From NCBI RefSeq assembly GCF_026212465.1, contig NC_080050.1, forward strand, positions 29,162,570 to 29,226,569: 64,000 nucleotides of DNA. The letters run 5' to 3'. This document shows, piece after piece, positions 47,201 through 59,885 of this stretch (its first letter is position 1; the number at the start of each line of letters is the position of its first letter). The translations under genes were made by a program, and so were the position numbers. This DNA is from Amaranthus tricolor. Its lineage: Eukaryota > Streptophyta > Magnoliopsida > Caryophyllales > Amaranthaceae. The notes under the pieces were generated by a model. The model saw nothing but the letters and a program-made list of their open reading frames with translations, was not told the origin of the DNA and searched no databases.

Positions 47201-50200
47201 GTATACTTCATGTGGTTATCAATAGTTGCTACACTTTTTGTTTTTGCGTTATCCAATGCACTATTTTGGCCCTTAATGTGTATTGTTTCTTGTACGTATT
47301 TGAAATTCATAAAAAGTTGATATTATGAAACAATGAATTGACAAATCAAACAAGAACCACTTGAATACGTTTTTATACATAAAAAACAAGATGTAAAACA
47401 ATAGTTTGATGATGAGTGGCTACTAGGCAAACGTAGCAACTATTGAAAACTGAGGAAGTATTTAGCTTGAAAGAAATAGGAGTAGATTACCTTGAAGCAT
47501 CAGCAAAGCAAGTGGCATAAACTAGGGCATTTATCTTGGAAAGTGAGTAGCTGACAGCAATATTTGTAACCACAAAACATAGCATAAGGTCAAAAGGTTA
47601 ATTGGGAAACATTTATTTTACCATGACAATAAAAGCATAGAAAAGTTCCCAAATGAAAGAAACTCCTTCAACCTGGATTGTAACTTCTTGGATCAAATGA
47701 TTTACTAAACCTCCTACCAAGATGGACTCATCATCCCTCACATTTTCAAAAATACCGCCAAACATTAAAGACTAAACAGAAAGCATCATGTTCCAGAGAG
47801 AACTTGAGGCATAGAAAAGAACTTAGCGAAAAGAAAGAAGGAAATGACAGAAACAACATGCTCATGAGGTGGTGAGATATCATTGATTCTCACCTGCCAT
47901 ACATTTCCCATGCTGTAGCACGAAGTAAATATGAAGAACCAAGTTGTTGCATCACAGACTTAGGTATGGAGCTCTGCTGGGAACAAAACCCAAATGTATT
48001 ACGCTCAATTCCTGATTCATTTTCAGGGTCTATCATTAAAGGACCCATACGCTTAGTTGAACGCTTAAGCCATGCAGTAGCAAAATCACCATCACGAGTC
48101 ACAGTAGGATCTTCACTAGTGGATTCACTAACCACATGAGAGCTTAACCTCAGTTCCTGCAGATGACAGCATGAGAAGGAAAACATCAAAAGGCTTGGAT
48201 ACCATCTATCTTAAAAGTTGAGCTTGTCATGAATTAGCATGATACCCGGCAAACATCAGCAGGACGTGTCCTAAGGCTAACAGATGCTTTGGGACCGAAA
48301 GACAGCATAGGTCTTTGGACATGCTGCACATTTATCACACTTCTAAGTAAAACTGCAAAATTATGAACTTACAATGTTCAAATATATAATTGTATCAAAA
48401 AAATAGTTCCCTGCATTGACAACCGAAAACAGACTATTGAGGCACACCTAACAAGCAGTGCTATCAACATAAATAGTGTAAAATAAAAAAACTATAAAAC
48501 AAATTCCTGAACTTAGTAGATTACAGAATCTAGAGAATGAAGGACTTCGATGAAACAAACTAGTTACACTCCTTATAGTTTAGAACACAATATAACCTAA
48601 ATAATATGAGCAACTTCAATAATATATCCTTAGAAATAGCTTTCCATTTTGCATACAGTTTTCTATTTCATTTTGAAATTAGAACTTCTTTTCACCATCT
48701 AAGCACTAGATATAGCAATTTCTACTAGCATACAGTTTAAATGAAAATTTAGTGAGTGATGAGGCAAAAGAAAGTTGGATACAGAAGAGTACAATACAGG
48801 AATATAAATAAGCATTTTCCTTTAAATAGGCAAATAGCTATTAATATTGGAGGATGGTTTTAATAAACTCACAGCTCAATTTCTCAATAAAATAATGTAA
48901 ATATATTATAAAATATTTATAACCACAAACAACAACAAAAGTCCATCAAGACCAAAAGGCAATATCCAACCATCACACAAACCGGCCTCTGAACAAAAAA
49001 AATGCATCATGCTAAGTCAACACTACAATACAACAATAAGATAGATCCTTACATGGGAAAAAGGAAACAAGGTCTGTTTAGTCCAAAGGTCCAAGGGCAT
49101 CCCAAAAAAATACAGAATACTTAAGTTATAGTATCTTGTGTATGTTGTAACACAGAATATACAAAACCACTGGCACATTGAAAAAAGGACAAGAAAAGTA
49201 GAGCACAAATTCTGAAATACCATTCACTCATTCAGTCACATGGTTCACCACTTAAAAATTATGCACCCGTAGGTCATATGGTCACTCACCCCCTCACAAT
49301 TTATAATCAATGTGCCAAGAAAAATAGAGAGCAAAAGGGGAAAAGGACAAATGAGGGGGTATATCATGTTGAATTGATATTACCAAAATTACAAATGTTT
49401 GGAGCTCAATAGAGACAATAAAGCTAAACTTTGAAGTTTAGACTAAGTGCGGAAGTGTTAAAGGCTGAAGGCCAACATGATGCTCCATTTTTTGTGAGAT
49501 CATAGAAAAATCTTACAACATGGAAAACACTCAAAAGAAAACAAAATATACAAGTGTTTCTGACATCTTACCATCATATCGAATTTAGCAATTGCTAGAT
49601 GGTTTGCAGACAGTAACGGGGTCAGCTTTAGACTTTCTGATCTAGCAAGGGCTCTTCTTAACAGAACATATAATTGTTGATGGATGGTCAAAGAAGAACC
49701 AATGCTGGTCATTGGTGAGTACGATGATCCACATATTCTTGAAGCACTAGTTACACCAAATTGAGACAACAGGTTGCACATGACTGTCAAAGTATAAGCA
49801 AGGCATGCATCGTTGCTATGCTGCGAGAAAATACAAAAAGTGGTTGGTCCAATGAAATTACAAAAAAAAAAATACAAAATTAAGACAAATGACAGTTACT
49901 GTAGGACAGAAATTTGTTGCCATTTGCATCTCTTTGGAAGATATGCAACTCTTTGATATTTATATACACCGTTGCAAGTCTCACCAACTATTCCAAAGCC
50001 GAAAACTAAGATGCACCAAAACCCATTTTGTAGAATCCATCACATTGAAAGTGCAGAACTTTTCAAAATAACAAAATACATTATCGAAATAAGATGGTCT
50101 TGGGCACAAAGAGTACATATAAGAACCCTCCTTTAGTTGAGAACAATGACAAGTCCAAATTTCATCCTTTCAAATGCTTTATAAAGGTAAGCATGTAAAT

Positions 50201-53200
50201 TAAGTTTATAAATTTTGGATCAATTTGAAAAAGGGTATATATCCTTTTCAAACTAATAGCTCATCCATTAGTATTTTATTTTATCCTTGTGAGAGTGTGA
50301 GGTTTACATCTTGTTGATATTAAATTATCTAATGAGTGTTCTCTGTAATGTTATGAATCTTGTTCTATCTTTATCAAAGAAAGGAATTCCATAAGATCAG
50401 GGAATAAGCATAAAGAAAATTTACTAGGTAAAGATATGCAGGCTAACAAGAGAGAATAATTTAGCATATATATTCAGTACAGAAAAATGATTTGGACAAG
50501 GATAAGTGCAATGTTACCTCTTGAGAGGCACGGACTGCTTCTGTTAAAGCCTGGATGTTTGCCAATATAACATGTAAGAATGAAATTTTCTATAGAACAA
50601 ATATAAAAAATCGTAAAAAGTACATACTTCTATAGCTAATTTAGGGTGGCCAAAATGAACATGCATCATTCCACAGCACAACAACGCAATTTCGAATTTC
50701 CCGACACATTCACCATCGATCGAAGACGAACAAAGATCAAAACTCTCCATCCCTGCACTTCAATTCCCATGAATCATGTAAGTTCACTGGAGCGAAAAAA
50801 AATAAAAACATCTCTAGAAAAATTTGCAGCAACACACTTCAGCTTCAAGAACAACGGAGATAAGAAAGCACAAAAACCAGGATATATTTCACCAAAAAGC
50901 GACTACCTCTATCAAATCAATGATTATCCCAGTAGACTTTTCATACATTTAAAATGTGTAAAACGATGATCAGGATTTATCAATGGCAAGCTTGCATCAT
51001 GGAAGGTAACAAGTTGATATGCATATACTCACTAGTTACGAGTTAAAAAATTCAAATAGGGGGTAGAACAATTACTTGGGATTGAGTAATACAAACAAAC
51101 ATTAACAAAGAGTACAATAACTTAGCAAGCTTAATCCAGTTTAACATGAGCGAGACAGTGATTGAGCATGATCCCTACTAGCCAGACAATAATCTTCAAA
51201 GTAGAAAACAAATGTGAGAAAATTATAATCGCATATACAAGTTGAGTTCATTCCAAGAAGAGCAACATGCAAATCGCAAATTGCAACTTCCCAATATAAA
51301 TTTTCATTCCATACATAGTCTTCTAAATAAACAGCCATTCAATACAAATTACAACTTGAAAGTTGTAATGTAAATATAGCTTGAAGAGAATTGGGAAATA
51401 ATTTTAAGCAAGTAAAAAAATTCAAATGAAAACACTAGCATCTTGAATAGATTTGGGGAGCCTTGACTTCTTGACTTGACTTCATGACTCAGAAATTCTA
51501 CACTTTGATAAAAAAACATAATCCAGGCCCCAACACAGTAATGGGAACAAAAAAGAATTCAAAATCATTGCAGCAGAAACCTCAAGAAGTTGTAAATGAA
51601 TTTTGCTATCAAAAGTCAATTGAAAACAACTTCTTTGTTATTACAAGAATAAGGTTACATATAATTGACCCTTAAATCAAATCTAGGTGGGGCCACCTAA
51701 TGGTATCGGGAAGATGATGTATACTATCTATATACAATTTTACGACAAAGGTAATGGGGAAGAATTGAAATATCCTCGAAAGAAAACATGGGCAATCACT
51801 AAAAGTGAGAAGAAAGGTGGAAGGGTTGTGTTCGAGGATTTTGGATTGGAAAAGCGTGAGAACTCGAACTTAGTCAGTTAGTTGCCAACACCATATTTTA
51901 CTTAGTCAGTTAGTTGCCAACACCATATTTTTTTTGTTATGGAAATTGAGGGAGGAAGATGTATTGGAGGCTTTGTTTGGTACTATGATGTTGGAGGGGA
52001 AATGAGGGTAAGACATGAGCAATTGGGAAAAAGACAAAGTGTGTGCTGGAAAATATTTAAAGCTGGAGAAGGAAAAAAAGCTCTTTTGGATGTCCACAAC
52101 GCACAACGAGGGGGAATCAGAGAGATTTGAAGAGCAAAATTATGAGCAAATGTTGTATCTATGAGACTTGAGAAGGTTTGTAATTCCTTAATTAATTTGA
52201 GAAGTCTTAGGTTAGTGTTAGATTCTAGATGGTTAAAGGGAAGTAATGACATCAATGCCAAAGTTTTTATCCCAAAATATGAGGTTGAGAGGTAAAAAAT
52301 GATTCAACACAAAATTTTTGAAAGAGTTTCCCTTCCAGTGGTGATAACAATTCACAATTTTTTGTGAGAGACGGTCTCTAATTGGGTCGGCCCATAAAGA
52401 AAATGTAGAGTAAGAGTACGCAGTAAGCTTTAATGGATTGGGCCTGAGAGAGGTCTCTCGGGAGATTGGCTGATAACAATTAGAATGGTTACATGGCGTT
52501 GGTGTTGCAAAGACAACAACAATGCCAGAGCCTTAATCCCAAAAGATTGGGTCCACTACTTGAACTAATATATCATTTCCAATGGTCATCCAAATAAATT
52601 TTTCTTCTCCATTTATTTCGATTTTCTACCATTCCACCTCAAAGCCCACCTTCTAACACAAGTACACAGCCATGAGTGGTTTAAGAGTCACATACACAAC
52701 ACAGGTTTTATAAGGTTATAGTCAGTTGTCAGAAATTTTTCCTCACTATTAAGAAGCAGAAACTAAATAGCATGACAAGATTACTATCTGATCTATACTT
52801 TGATCACAAAACAATTTGTAATTAAGAAATCTGAAATTTCAATGTTTATAGTTTTCAACTCTATATAACACTTAAGTACATAAAAAAGCAGCCCTAAAAG
52901 AAAGTTTACAGCAAGAAAGCCAGTCCAAACTATAAAGCTGACATAGAGTCAAGGGGAGAATAATCCAGAAAGGCTATGATCATTCACCTAAGATCAAAGT
53001 AACGATGAAGATTCTCCAAAGCACCAGAATAATCATCATGATGCAACATATTCAAGTAGCGTAGAAAATGGACCTGTTAGGAGAAAGTGAAAATGTTAAG
53101 ACTCTGCAATCCAGTCTTCAACATACAACTGACAGCTGCTGAGACAATATTACCAAAAAAATTTACCGTTGCTTTCACAACAGACATAAGAAATAAGGAA

Positions 53201-56200
53201 GAAAGCAATTTAGCAAAACAGCAAAACTTACTCGATGCAACTCAGGAGCCAGTTTATGAAGTTGCTTCAAAACAGATTCAAGAGCATTTAGAGGAAATGA
53301 ACTTCCTTGCCTGAAAATATAGACCTCTCGAGTCAAAGAAACAACAAGCAAAATCAAAAAACTTATGAAACATAAAAAAGGTACCATACTTTTCTATCTC
53401 GCCAGCTCGTTGTAGCAAATATCCATGCATTTGCCCATTTGCACGCAAAAATGTACCAGCATCGGCATCAACTTTATCCAATGCATCACTATCGGGGAAC
53501 TTAGAGGAGCTTACCGCTCTAGATTTAGCACCATCTTTCAGTGGCATGGACACCTCAACACCTGAATATATGACGCCATTCAGTTTATAATTTACCATGC
53601 GTCTTACACTCTTACTCCACAATTAACTAGAGACAGTAATGAATTCACTTTCATTTAGCTAAAGACAGTAATGTATTCATAAGAATTAACAGAAAACTTC
53701 AACTGTGTCCAAGATGATTTGCTAAATGAGACCGACAAGTGCTACTCGTAACTCGTCATATTAGGCCAATTTTTGAAAAATACTGAAAAGAATATATTGA
53801 ACTGTTAAGGACTTTTTTGTACTGAGACTTGGCAAGTTGGACCAAGTGCGGGAAGAATAGTAAGGTTAAAATCATTTAAGGGATGATCTTTTCCAATTAT
53901 AAGTTATAATCACTAATTTGAACTTTCATTTGGCACTTGTAAACCCTGGTTAACTTCATGTTGTTCTGAATTGAACTTAGGCAGCCCATCAAAAAAAGAT
54001 GTACAGCTACTTTAATCCAGCAACAACATGTTTTTTAATTAATCTTATAAATTAATCTCTCATTGTATTTTTCAGATTAATTTCTAATCAGATTCAAAAT
54101 TGAAGGCTTGAAATGATAGGCATGAGAAACTTAATGTATTAAAAAGTCAAAGAGGATCACTTCTTTCCCCTTGTCTTAGAAATATGCAAGCTTTGTCAAT
54201 TCCAGGGACATTTCGATTCTCAACAAAAATGGTTCTTTAAAATCTTCAAGTAAGACACCTAATGTTATTCACCTTGGAACCAAAGTCGTAGTTCTAAATT
54301 CATCTGTTCATTTGCAAAGTATACAGTCTACCAACTCCCAAATTAAGATCTCGGAAATAATTAAATTTGTACACTAGTCAGTGAAGCTGTCTTAATGACA
54401 GAGCCTGTGATATTTTGAGAAGTCATTTTCACAAAACTGTAAACATCACTAGAATAAACAGAAGTTTTTACCTTCAACCAGCTCATCAAGAACTTTTGGC
54501 ACATGTAAATGGAATGAAATTCCTGTACCAGATCTTTTACTTGTTTCAGCTTCTTCTCTGACTTCGTGATAAGCTAGAGTATCCAAGTCCATGTTCTCAT
54601 ATTCCAGTAAACTTTCAGATTCATCATGAAAACCATCCAAACGAGTCAAATCAAAATTTGGAGAAGCAGAAAGTACTTCTTTGCAGTATGAATCTATATC
54701 TGACAGCAGTCGGCATAGTCCCTGTTTCATCCGAACAAAAATCCAAAATTTAAATAAAGTCCAAAACATCATCAGTAACATTTTGAAAGGTTATCATAAC
54801 TGCAAGTCTTTTGTCCTTTAAGAGTCAACAAACGATCCCATACAGCAGAGGAAGGAAAAGCAAAATAGGAATGAGGTAACAAAAAAACAGGAAGAAAAAC
54901 AGACAATACAACAGAAGACAAAACGACAGATTTTAATTATTTCATCAGCACATTGTTGTTGTAAATGAATAAGGAGTAGGGCTTGTGCCTCGGCCTTCAA
55001 TTTGAAGCAACAACTAGACTAGACTTCTTCGCTAAGATATAAATAAATTTGAATAATAGCAACTGGCAAGGAACAAAAAGCAGAGACAGAGGATGAAATA
55101 ATTAGAAATTGCACTAAATTGTTTCGACACAAAATATTGGTAGCGGCAGAATCTTTGATCCATAATTTGATCCTTTTCGCATACATCCCAACCATCCACA
55201 ACCGCCATCATGCCGACCAACTAACTCCACACTTCATCTTTATTTCTCTTATTTGTATTTGTATAGGGGATCGGCGTTCATGGAAGTTAATTTTGCGAGG
55301 GAAGCAAAATGAAGAGATAGCAACAGTGTATTTAGTTTCATGGTGGAAGAGAAAGGACCAAAAGAGAGAAAGTTAGAGTAAAATGCTTTTAACAGTAGTT
55401 CCAGCTGAAACAGCTTAAGGGCTTCCAAAACTCTGTCACAAATTCTTTTGCAAGCTTATCTCTTGCGTGAAAAATTTAACAAAGTTTGGGTTGGAGAGAG
55501 CAAGGAAATGAGAGAATATGAGGTTGCAGAGTGAAAAGGTAAGAGAACTTAATTGGAAAGGCAAGTGTGCATTAAATTTGAGATAGCCATGAGCAACAAA
55601 AGAAGGCATGCAAAAGCTTTGTCACAAAATAATGAGATCCTACCAACATCATGTTTCTCTAAACACTTTTATTACTTAAATGTGCACCAAGGTGTAAAAA
55701 TATCAAAACATGTATACTGCATTGTGTTTATCTTTTTGCAAATTTCTAGAAGTAATATATGATATTCCCATCTTTTCGATGAGGCTTGATAATGGATCAA
55801 TATTAGGAAATACCTCAAATGATAGTACATTAAATGCAAGTAGACATCGACGTAAAAACAATCCAAGGTTGCTGCTAGGGTCCAGAGTAATCTGATCATC
55901 TTCTAGAACACTAGAGTCCGAGCCCCCCAGGATGCCTAAAAGGATTACATCAAGTATTCAAGTTACACAATTTTCACTTTCATAAATCAAATTGAACCAA
56001 GAGAAGTAGACCTTTGGAAAAGATAATTGATCATGTAACAAAAGTAAAAAAAAAAAAAAAAAACTAAGAAGAAGAGCGTTCACCTTGCAGTTCACCAAAA
56101 GAGTTAAACAAGTCATCAGGTGATACTAATGATGACAATTTAGAAGTTAATCTTTGGTCAAGCAATCCACCAATTTCCCTCAGTTGGCCAATAAGTTCAT

Positions 56201-58383
56201 CTAGCTTTGGCTCCAATATGTCATCATACGACTTAAAGAAAATTGTAGCACCATATTTAACAAAACAAGCATTGTTAATATGAAAGTTAAAGTAAAAGGA
56301 GGATTTAAAAAGACATAATAACTTAAGTACCGAAATAACTAAATTTGGTGATTAAAAAAATTAATCAACACAAAAAGCTAAAGGTAATGCAAACAAAATA
56401 ACAACAAACAATAAGCACATTCTAAGATATGAAGGACCAAAACTGTGGAAAACATGAAGATTTTGGTGAAATCCACAAGGCTAAAATTGTCCTTATAAAA
56501 TCTTAACAGATGCGTTAATAACATCAAACAAACTAATCAAAAGACCTATCGAATAGAGGAGAGTAGAAAGTTCAAACATTTTGTGGTACTTTGGATAGGT
56601 ACTTAATTTCCTTCGGTACTCGAATAACGAAGGTTTTAGGTGCATTGGTAAGGGTAGAGTTATGAGGGTTGGCAAGGACCTAAAATGTTCATGTAAGGAT
56701 CCATTGATGATGATGACTTGTACAAGCTATTTGGTTCAACCTTGATTAGTTCTGTTTGTGAGTCCACTATCAATCATGCATCGTGATGTTGATACTTCTT
56801 TGGGTAATGATGACTTGAGTGTAATTCAAATTCCTCCAACAAGTTCATGGGTCGTATGAACTTGGTTGGTAATTAATCATACTCTTTTATATACCCTTAG
56901 AGGGTATTTTACTACATGTGTTTTGTTTGTTTTGTTCACATGTATTTTTGGTTGATAAGTATGTTAGTTCCTAGCTAAAGATGTTTGTGGGTGTTGTTGG
57001 ATGTTGTTGAAGATGATCTTTGTGACTTAGAGAGCACAAGTCAAGGTGGAGATTGGTAGGATTATAGGTGAATTGATTCGCCAAATTTTCAAACTTAATT
57101 AAGCAAATTAATTTAGTTGTTAGTATTTAAAAAGAAGGCCCCAAGTGTGCACTTGGAATTGGTTGGGGAGAAATCAACCTAGTACCTTTCATTCTTTAAA
57201 TCATTGGATGAAGCAACCTGGGCACCAAGAACACTAATCAGTCTAGGACAATGTAGGGCGCCTAAAGGGAGCATTGGGGACCATGAAACACGTTGCAAAA
57301 AATCGAAGAAGCAATCGGGAGCTGCCAGCGCAAACAAGCACAGGCCACCAATACCTTTTTGCCTCGTCTTTGCTCTTGTGCTGATGTCCTACCTATTTGT
57401 TACTTCTATATCTGATGTTCCCTATAAACATTGGTCTTAGGCCATTTGTAAGAAAGCCAAAAGTCTCATTAGAAGCCCTCCTCTTATGCTTAGCTTAAAA
57501 CTCCCTAACTTAGCCTATCTTCCCCATTAAATCTCTATTTGTAATTCCTTCACGTTTATAGCTTTTTTCCTTTTAAACACATTAATGCACTTTTAGCTAG
57601 GTATGGTGGATGTAGTCTTTACTTGGTGAACCACCTTAAAAACTTGTATTGATTATTGTTTTGTTTATTTTTGCTACTCATTTCATGCATACATATGTTG
57701 ATTCTTATCTTCATACACGCCATAGACATCCATTTTAACCTCAAATTTTGATGTTTGGTGTGTGTCGCTCCTTCCAAATAATGTTCGTCAAACCAAACAC
57801 ACCCTTCAATAAAATTTTCCGGTAACAGATGGCAACGTCAGTTCAATTTTGACAATTGAGCCTCACTAAGAGCACTTTCCAATAAATCCCATTTCTCATC
57901 ATCAACTTAAAAGCAATTTACAACAACACCAATGTAAGAAGCCTCGATCCCAAAAGAATCAATACATCAGTTATAATGGTCATCCACGTCATCCACGTGA
58001 ATTCTTGTTCTACATTCATTTTGATAAATCCTTTATATCACTCTCCACTCCCGCCCTCGGTCATAAAGGCCTCCCTCGCCTTTTTATAAGTCGCCAAGTC
58101 AATCAATTTACAAGAGCACTCAAAATAAATAGCATGAATGACATGAATCAGTAACTAGCAAAATTACGAACACTTTACCGTTTGAGAAATAGTATTATCA
58201 GTAGAGTACCTTAATCAAAGCAACGAGAAAGACGGCGAAGGAATTGTGATGAGAAATAGAAGAAAAATGTTCAGGAATATGAAAAATAGCAGGAGCTGCA
58301 TACATTTGAATCAGAATACAAACTGACACTTTATGCGGCGTTAGTGTGAATGAATTTCGTAGCTGCTTCAACATACTCGCCAT
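43555..58383 (-). CDS. APC5: Anaphase-promoting complex subunit 5
   Basis: Structural TPR-type subunit of the APC/C ubiquitin ligase that drives mitotic exit; acts in the nucleus. Twenty exons on the minus strand: 58383-58210, 56231-56084, 55935-55814, 54721-54472, 53561-53390, 53310-53232, 53073-52988, 50757-50628, 50550-50518, 49820-49572, 48323-48246, 48156-47894, 47550-47491, 47125-47058, 46903-46798, 46676-46535, 46058-45960, 44500-44236, 44100-44033, 43716-43555. They sum to 2754 nt, 917 aa, close to the Arabidopsis protein. Recognisable segments: MASMLKQLRNSFTLTPHKVS at the start, LGLFLRRCLLAFNVLSFE (residues about 134-151), YLNMLHHDDYSGALENLHRY, CCGMMHVHFGHPKLAIE, and LLHGTFPMILGHGGLELRA with IIEAKCHLSDASY matching human APC5. 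Acceptors at exons 8 and 16 were chosen by phase and homology. Introns hold several MITEs, SINE-like repeats and an LTR remnant. Confidence 0.93.
44181..44211. repeat. (GA)n microsatellite
   Basis: About 15 GA units in the APC5 intron between exons 18 and 19. Confidence 0.95.
45330..45565. mobile_element. Stowaway-like MITE in APC5 intron
   Basis: Left TTCCCTATGTCCCTATAAAT, right (reverse strand) TACCTCCTCTGTCCCCAAAT. The CTCTGTCCC core fits Stowaway; the ends are worn. Confidence 0.6.
52360..52480. mobile_element. MITE of the GAGACGGTCTC family, copy 4
   Basis: Left TTTTGTGAGAGACGGTCTCT, right GAGAGAGGTCTCTCGGGAGA, with GGGTCGGCCCATAA and GGATTGGGCC inside. Short (about 120 bp), in APC5 intron between exons 7 and 8. 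Confidence 0.55.
52505..52690 (+). repeat. SINE-like repeat of the 'GGGTC..CTAC' family in APC5 intron
   Basis: Contains CAACAATGCCAGAGCCTTAA, CAAAAGATTGGGTCCACTAC and the downstream TGGTCATCCA and TTCGATTTTCTACC words shared in part with 57925 and 31736. Confidence 0.55.
56690..57720 (+). mobile_element. LTR retrotransposon remnant in APC5 intron 1
   Basis: CAAGTCAAGGTGGAGATTGG at about 57031-57050 is a typical polypurine tract followed by the TG start of a 3' terminal repeat. The LTR-like region continues with TATAAACATTGG near 57422. The upstream 350 bp would be internal sequence but has no intact polyprotein. The right end is uncertain. Antisense to APC5. Confidence 0.5.
57925..58095 (+). 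repeat. SINE-like repeat of the 'GGGTC..CTAC' family, copy 3
   Basis: Contains AAGCCTCGATCCCAAAAGAA, ATAATGGTCATCCACGTCAT and TCATAAAGGCCTCCCTCGCC, in APC5 intron 1. Confidence 0.5.
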
Positions 58384-58604
58384 TGATTATAGATTATTGA
58401 TTCAGGACTTGATTCTCTAACACTATGAAATAATTCAAAAAAAAAAATATAGGGAGTACGGAAACCCTAAACAAGTATCAATCAAGGATTGGCGCCACCA
58501 AATCAATTTCTCTTTACTTTGAAGAACGAAATTGCTTTGGGAATTGGGAAATTAGAGTGAGTGAGTGACTTAGCAAGTTCGAATCTATTTGAATTTATTC
58601 CAAA

Positions 58605-58830
58605 TTGAAAAATTGAACAAAATAATTTTTTTTCTAAAAAAATTGTTAAAATGAGCTTTTTGGATAATTTTATTTCTCAAAATAAGTGTCTCTAATGAAT
58701 TATTCGTTGTTACTAATAGCAAACGATTACTTAAACTGAGTCAACAAAAATTAGTCTACTAATCGTCTAATGTTACTAACAGGGGCGATTATTAAGTTGC
58801 TTTTTAATTTAATTTTAGTAATTGCTCGTT
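58605..58830. mobile_element. Truncated relative of the Mutator-like palindrome family
   Basis: AATTGAACAAAATAATTTTT through CTCAAAATAAGTGTC resembles the terminal repeat of the element at 4120. It is followed by palindrome-like units around TTACTAA (CGTTGTTACTAATAGCAAACG in pieces) and GCTCGTTGTT. Only one side is preserved. It starts about 220 bp upstream of the APC5 ATG. Confidence 0.55.
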
Positions 58831-58909
58831 GTTATAGAAAACGAGCCATTACATCTAAGTTAAGTGCACTCAACCAAAATTAATAATAATCTATAATCAA
58901 TGGCAAGTG

Positions 58910-59885
58910 TGTTAAAGGAATAACTCATATTGGCAACCTTTACATGATTTTCCTATAATAATCTTAACTATTAATTAACCTTTAACCATTAATAATCTTA
59001 ACTTTAAGACATATTTGCCAAGAGTAAATCATAGTGATTGCTAACCTCCTATACAGGTAAATTTTTTTAAAAAAAAGTTAAATAATTAGCATAAACCAAA
59101 AAAAATAAAAAATAAAAGTAAAAAAACTAAAAAAAATTAAAACCCACACGACAAACCCCATCCCACCACATCCCCCGAACAACCACCAGTCCACCACTCC
59201 ATCCCCTCTCCCCGGCCCTCCCAACCTTCAACCACCGCATTCCTTCTCCCTACGTCTCCGCAACAGCCACCACTCCATCCCCTCTCCCTGCCTCCCCCCA
59301 ACTACCACCACTCATCCCTTCTTCCTACCTCTTTCCAACTACCACCGCCCATAAGCTGAAATTTAATGGCGGCGGTAAAAGTACCAACAAAGTTTGTGCA
59401 ATTCAAATTGGCTAAGATTTCTCTTTATTGGTATTTCTTGGAGGGATCAGAATCTCATTCTGATCAGGCATCATCGGCTTCCATTAAGTCTCCTCCTAAT
59501 TGCTCTTGTAATAACAATTGTGGTGGTCTAATCCTCTACACCAGATGATGAAATTATGGTAGTGTTGGTGGTTAGGGCTACGACAGGGGTGAGCCTAGCT
59601 GATCGTGGGGAGAGATGGTGGTAGTGGGGTAGTGGGAGGAGGGGGTGGCAGTGGGGAGGGTTGGGGAATTCTGATTTTTTTACTCTTTTTTATAATTTTT
59701 TTTGTTATTTTAATTATTATTATTTTTTTTTGCTAATTTACCCATAAAAACAGGTCATATTTTGTCCAACAATATTTTTGGATAAGTGACTTAATAATTT
59801 AGATTATTTATGGGTAATCAACAGTTAGGATTATTATAGAAAAATCAAATAAAAGTTGGATTATTCAAGATAATTCTTCCCGGTT
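58910..59885. mobile_element. Long-TIR element with CCACCA/GGTGGT-rich interior
   Basis: The outer ~150 bp on each side are inverted copies: left TTTTCCTATAATAATCTTAA, right (reverse strand) TTTTTCTATAATAATCCTAA, with aligned flanks on either side (AAGGAATAACTC versus GAAGAATTATCT). Inside, the left part is rich in CCACCA/CCCCTCTCC and the right part in GGTGGT/GGGGAGG, which also face each other. Between them is a 60-codon open frame (59366-59548; starts MAAVKVPTKFVQFKL) that I do not recognise and which may be captured sequence. No clear target duplication was found; MULE-like by structure. Confidence 0.6.

Noticed and set aside
50738..50757. Alternative exon 8 acceptor at the TGCAG of APC5
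   Set aside because: That choice gives an early stop; the upstream TTGAAG acceptor restores the frame and the conserved AGMESFDL.
54818..55000. Possible APC5 exon reading AEAQALLLIHLQQQCADEI
   Set aside because: Exons 3 and 4 join in phase and match the family without it (SFE to GLCRLLSDI), and it has no usable donor.
59366..59548. 60-codon frame as a confirmed gene
   Set aside because: No recognised family, short, and inside a transposon-like structure; described within that element only.
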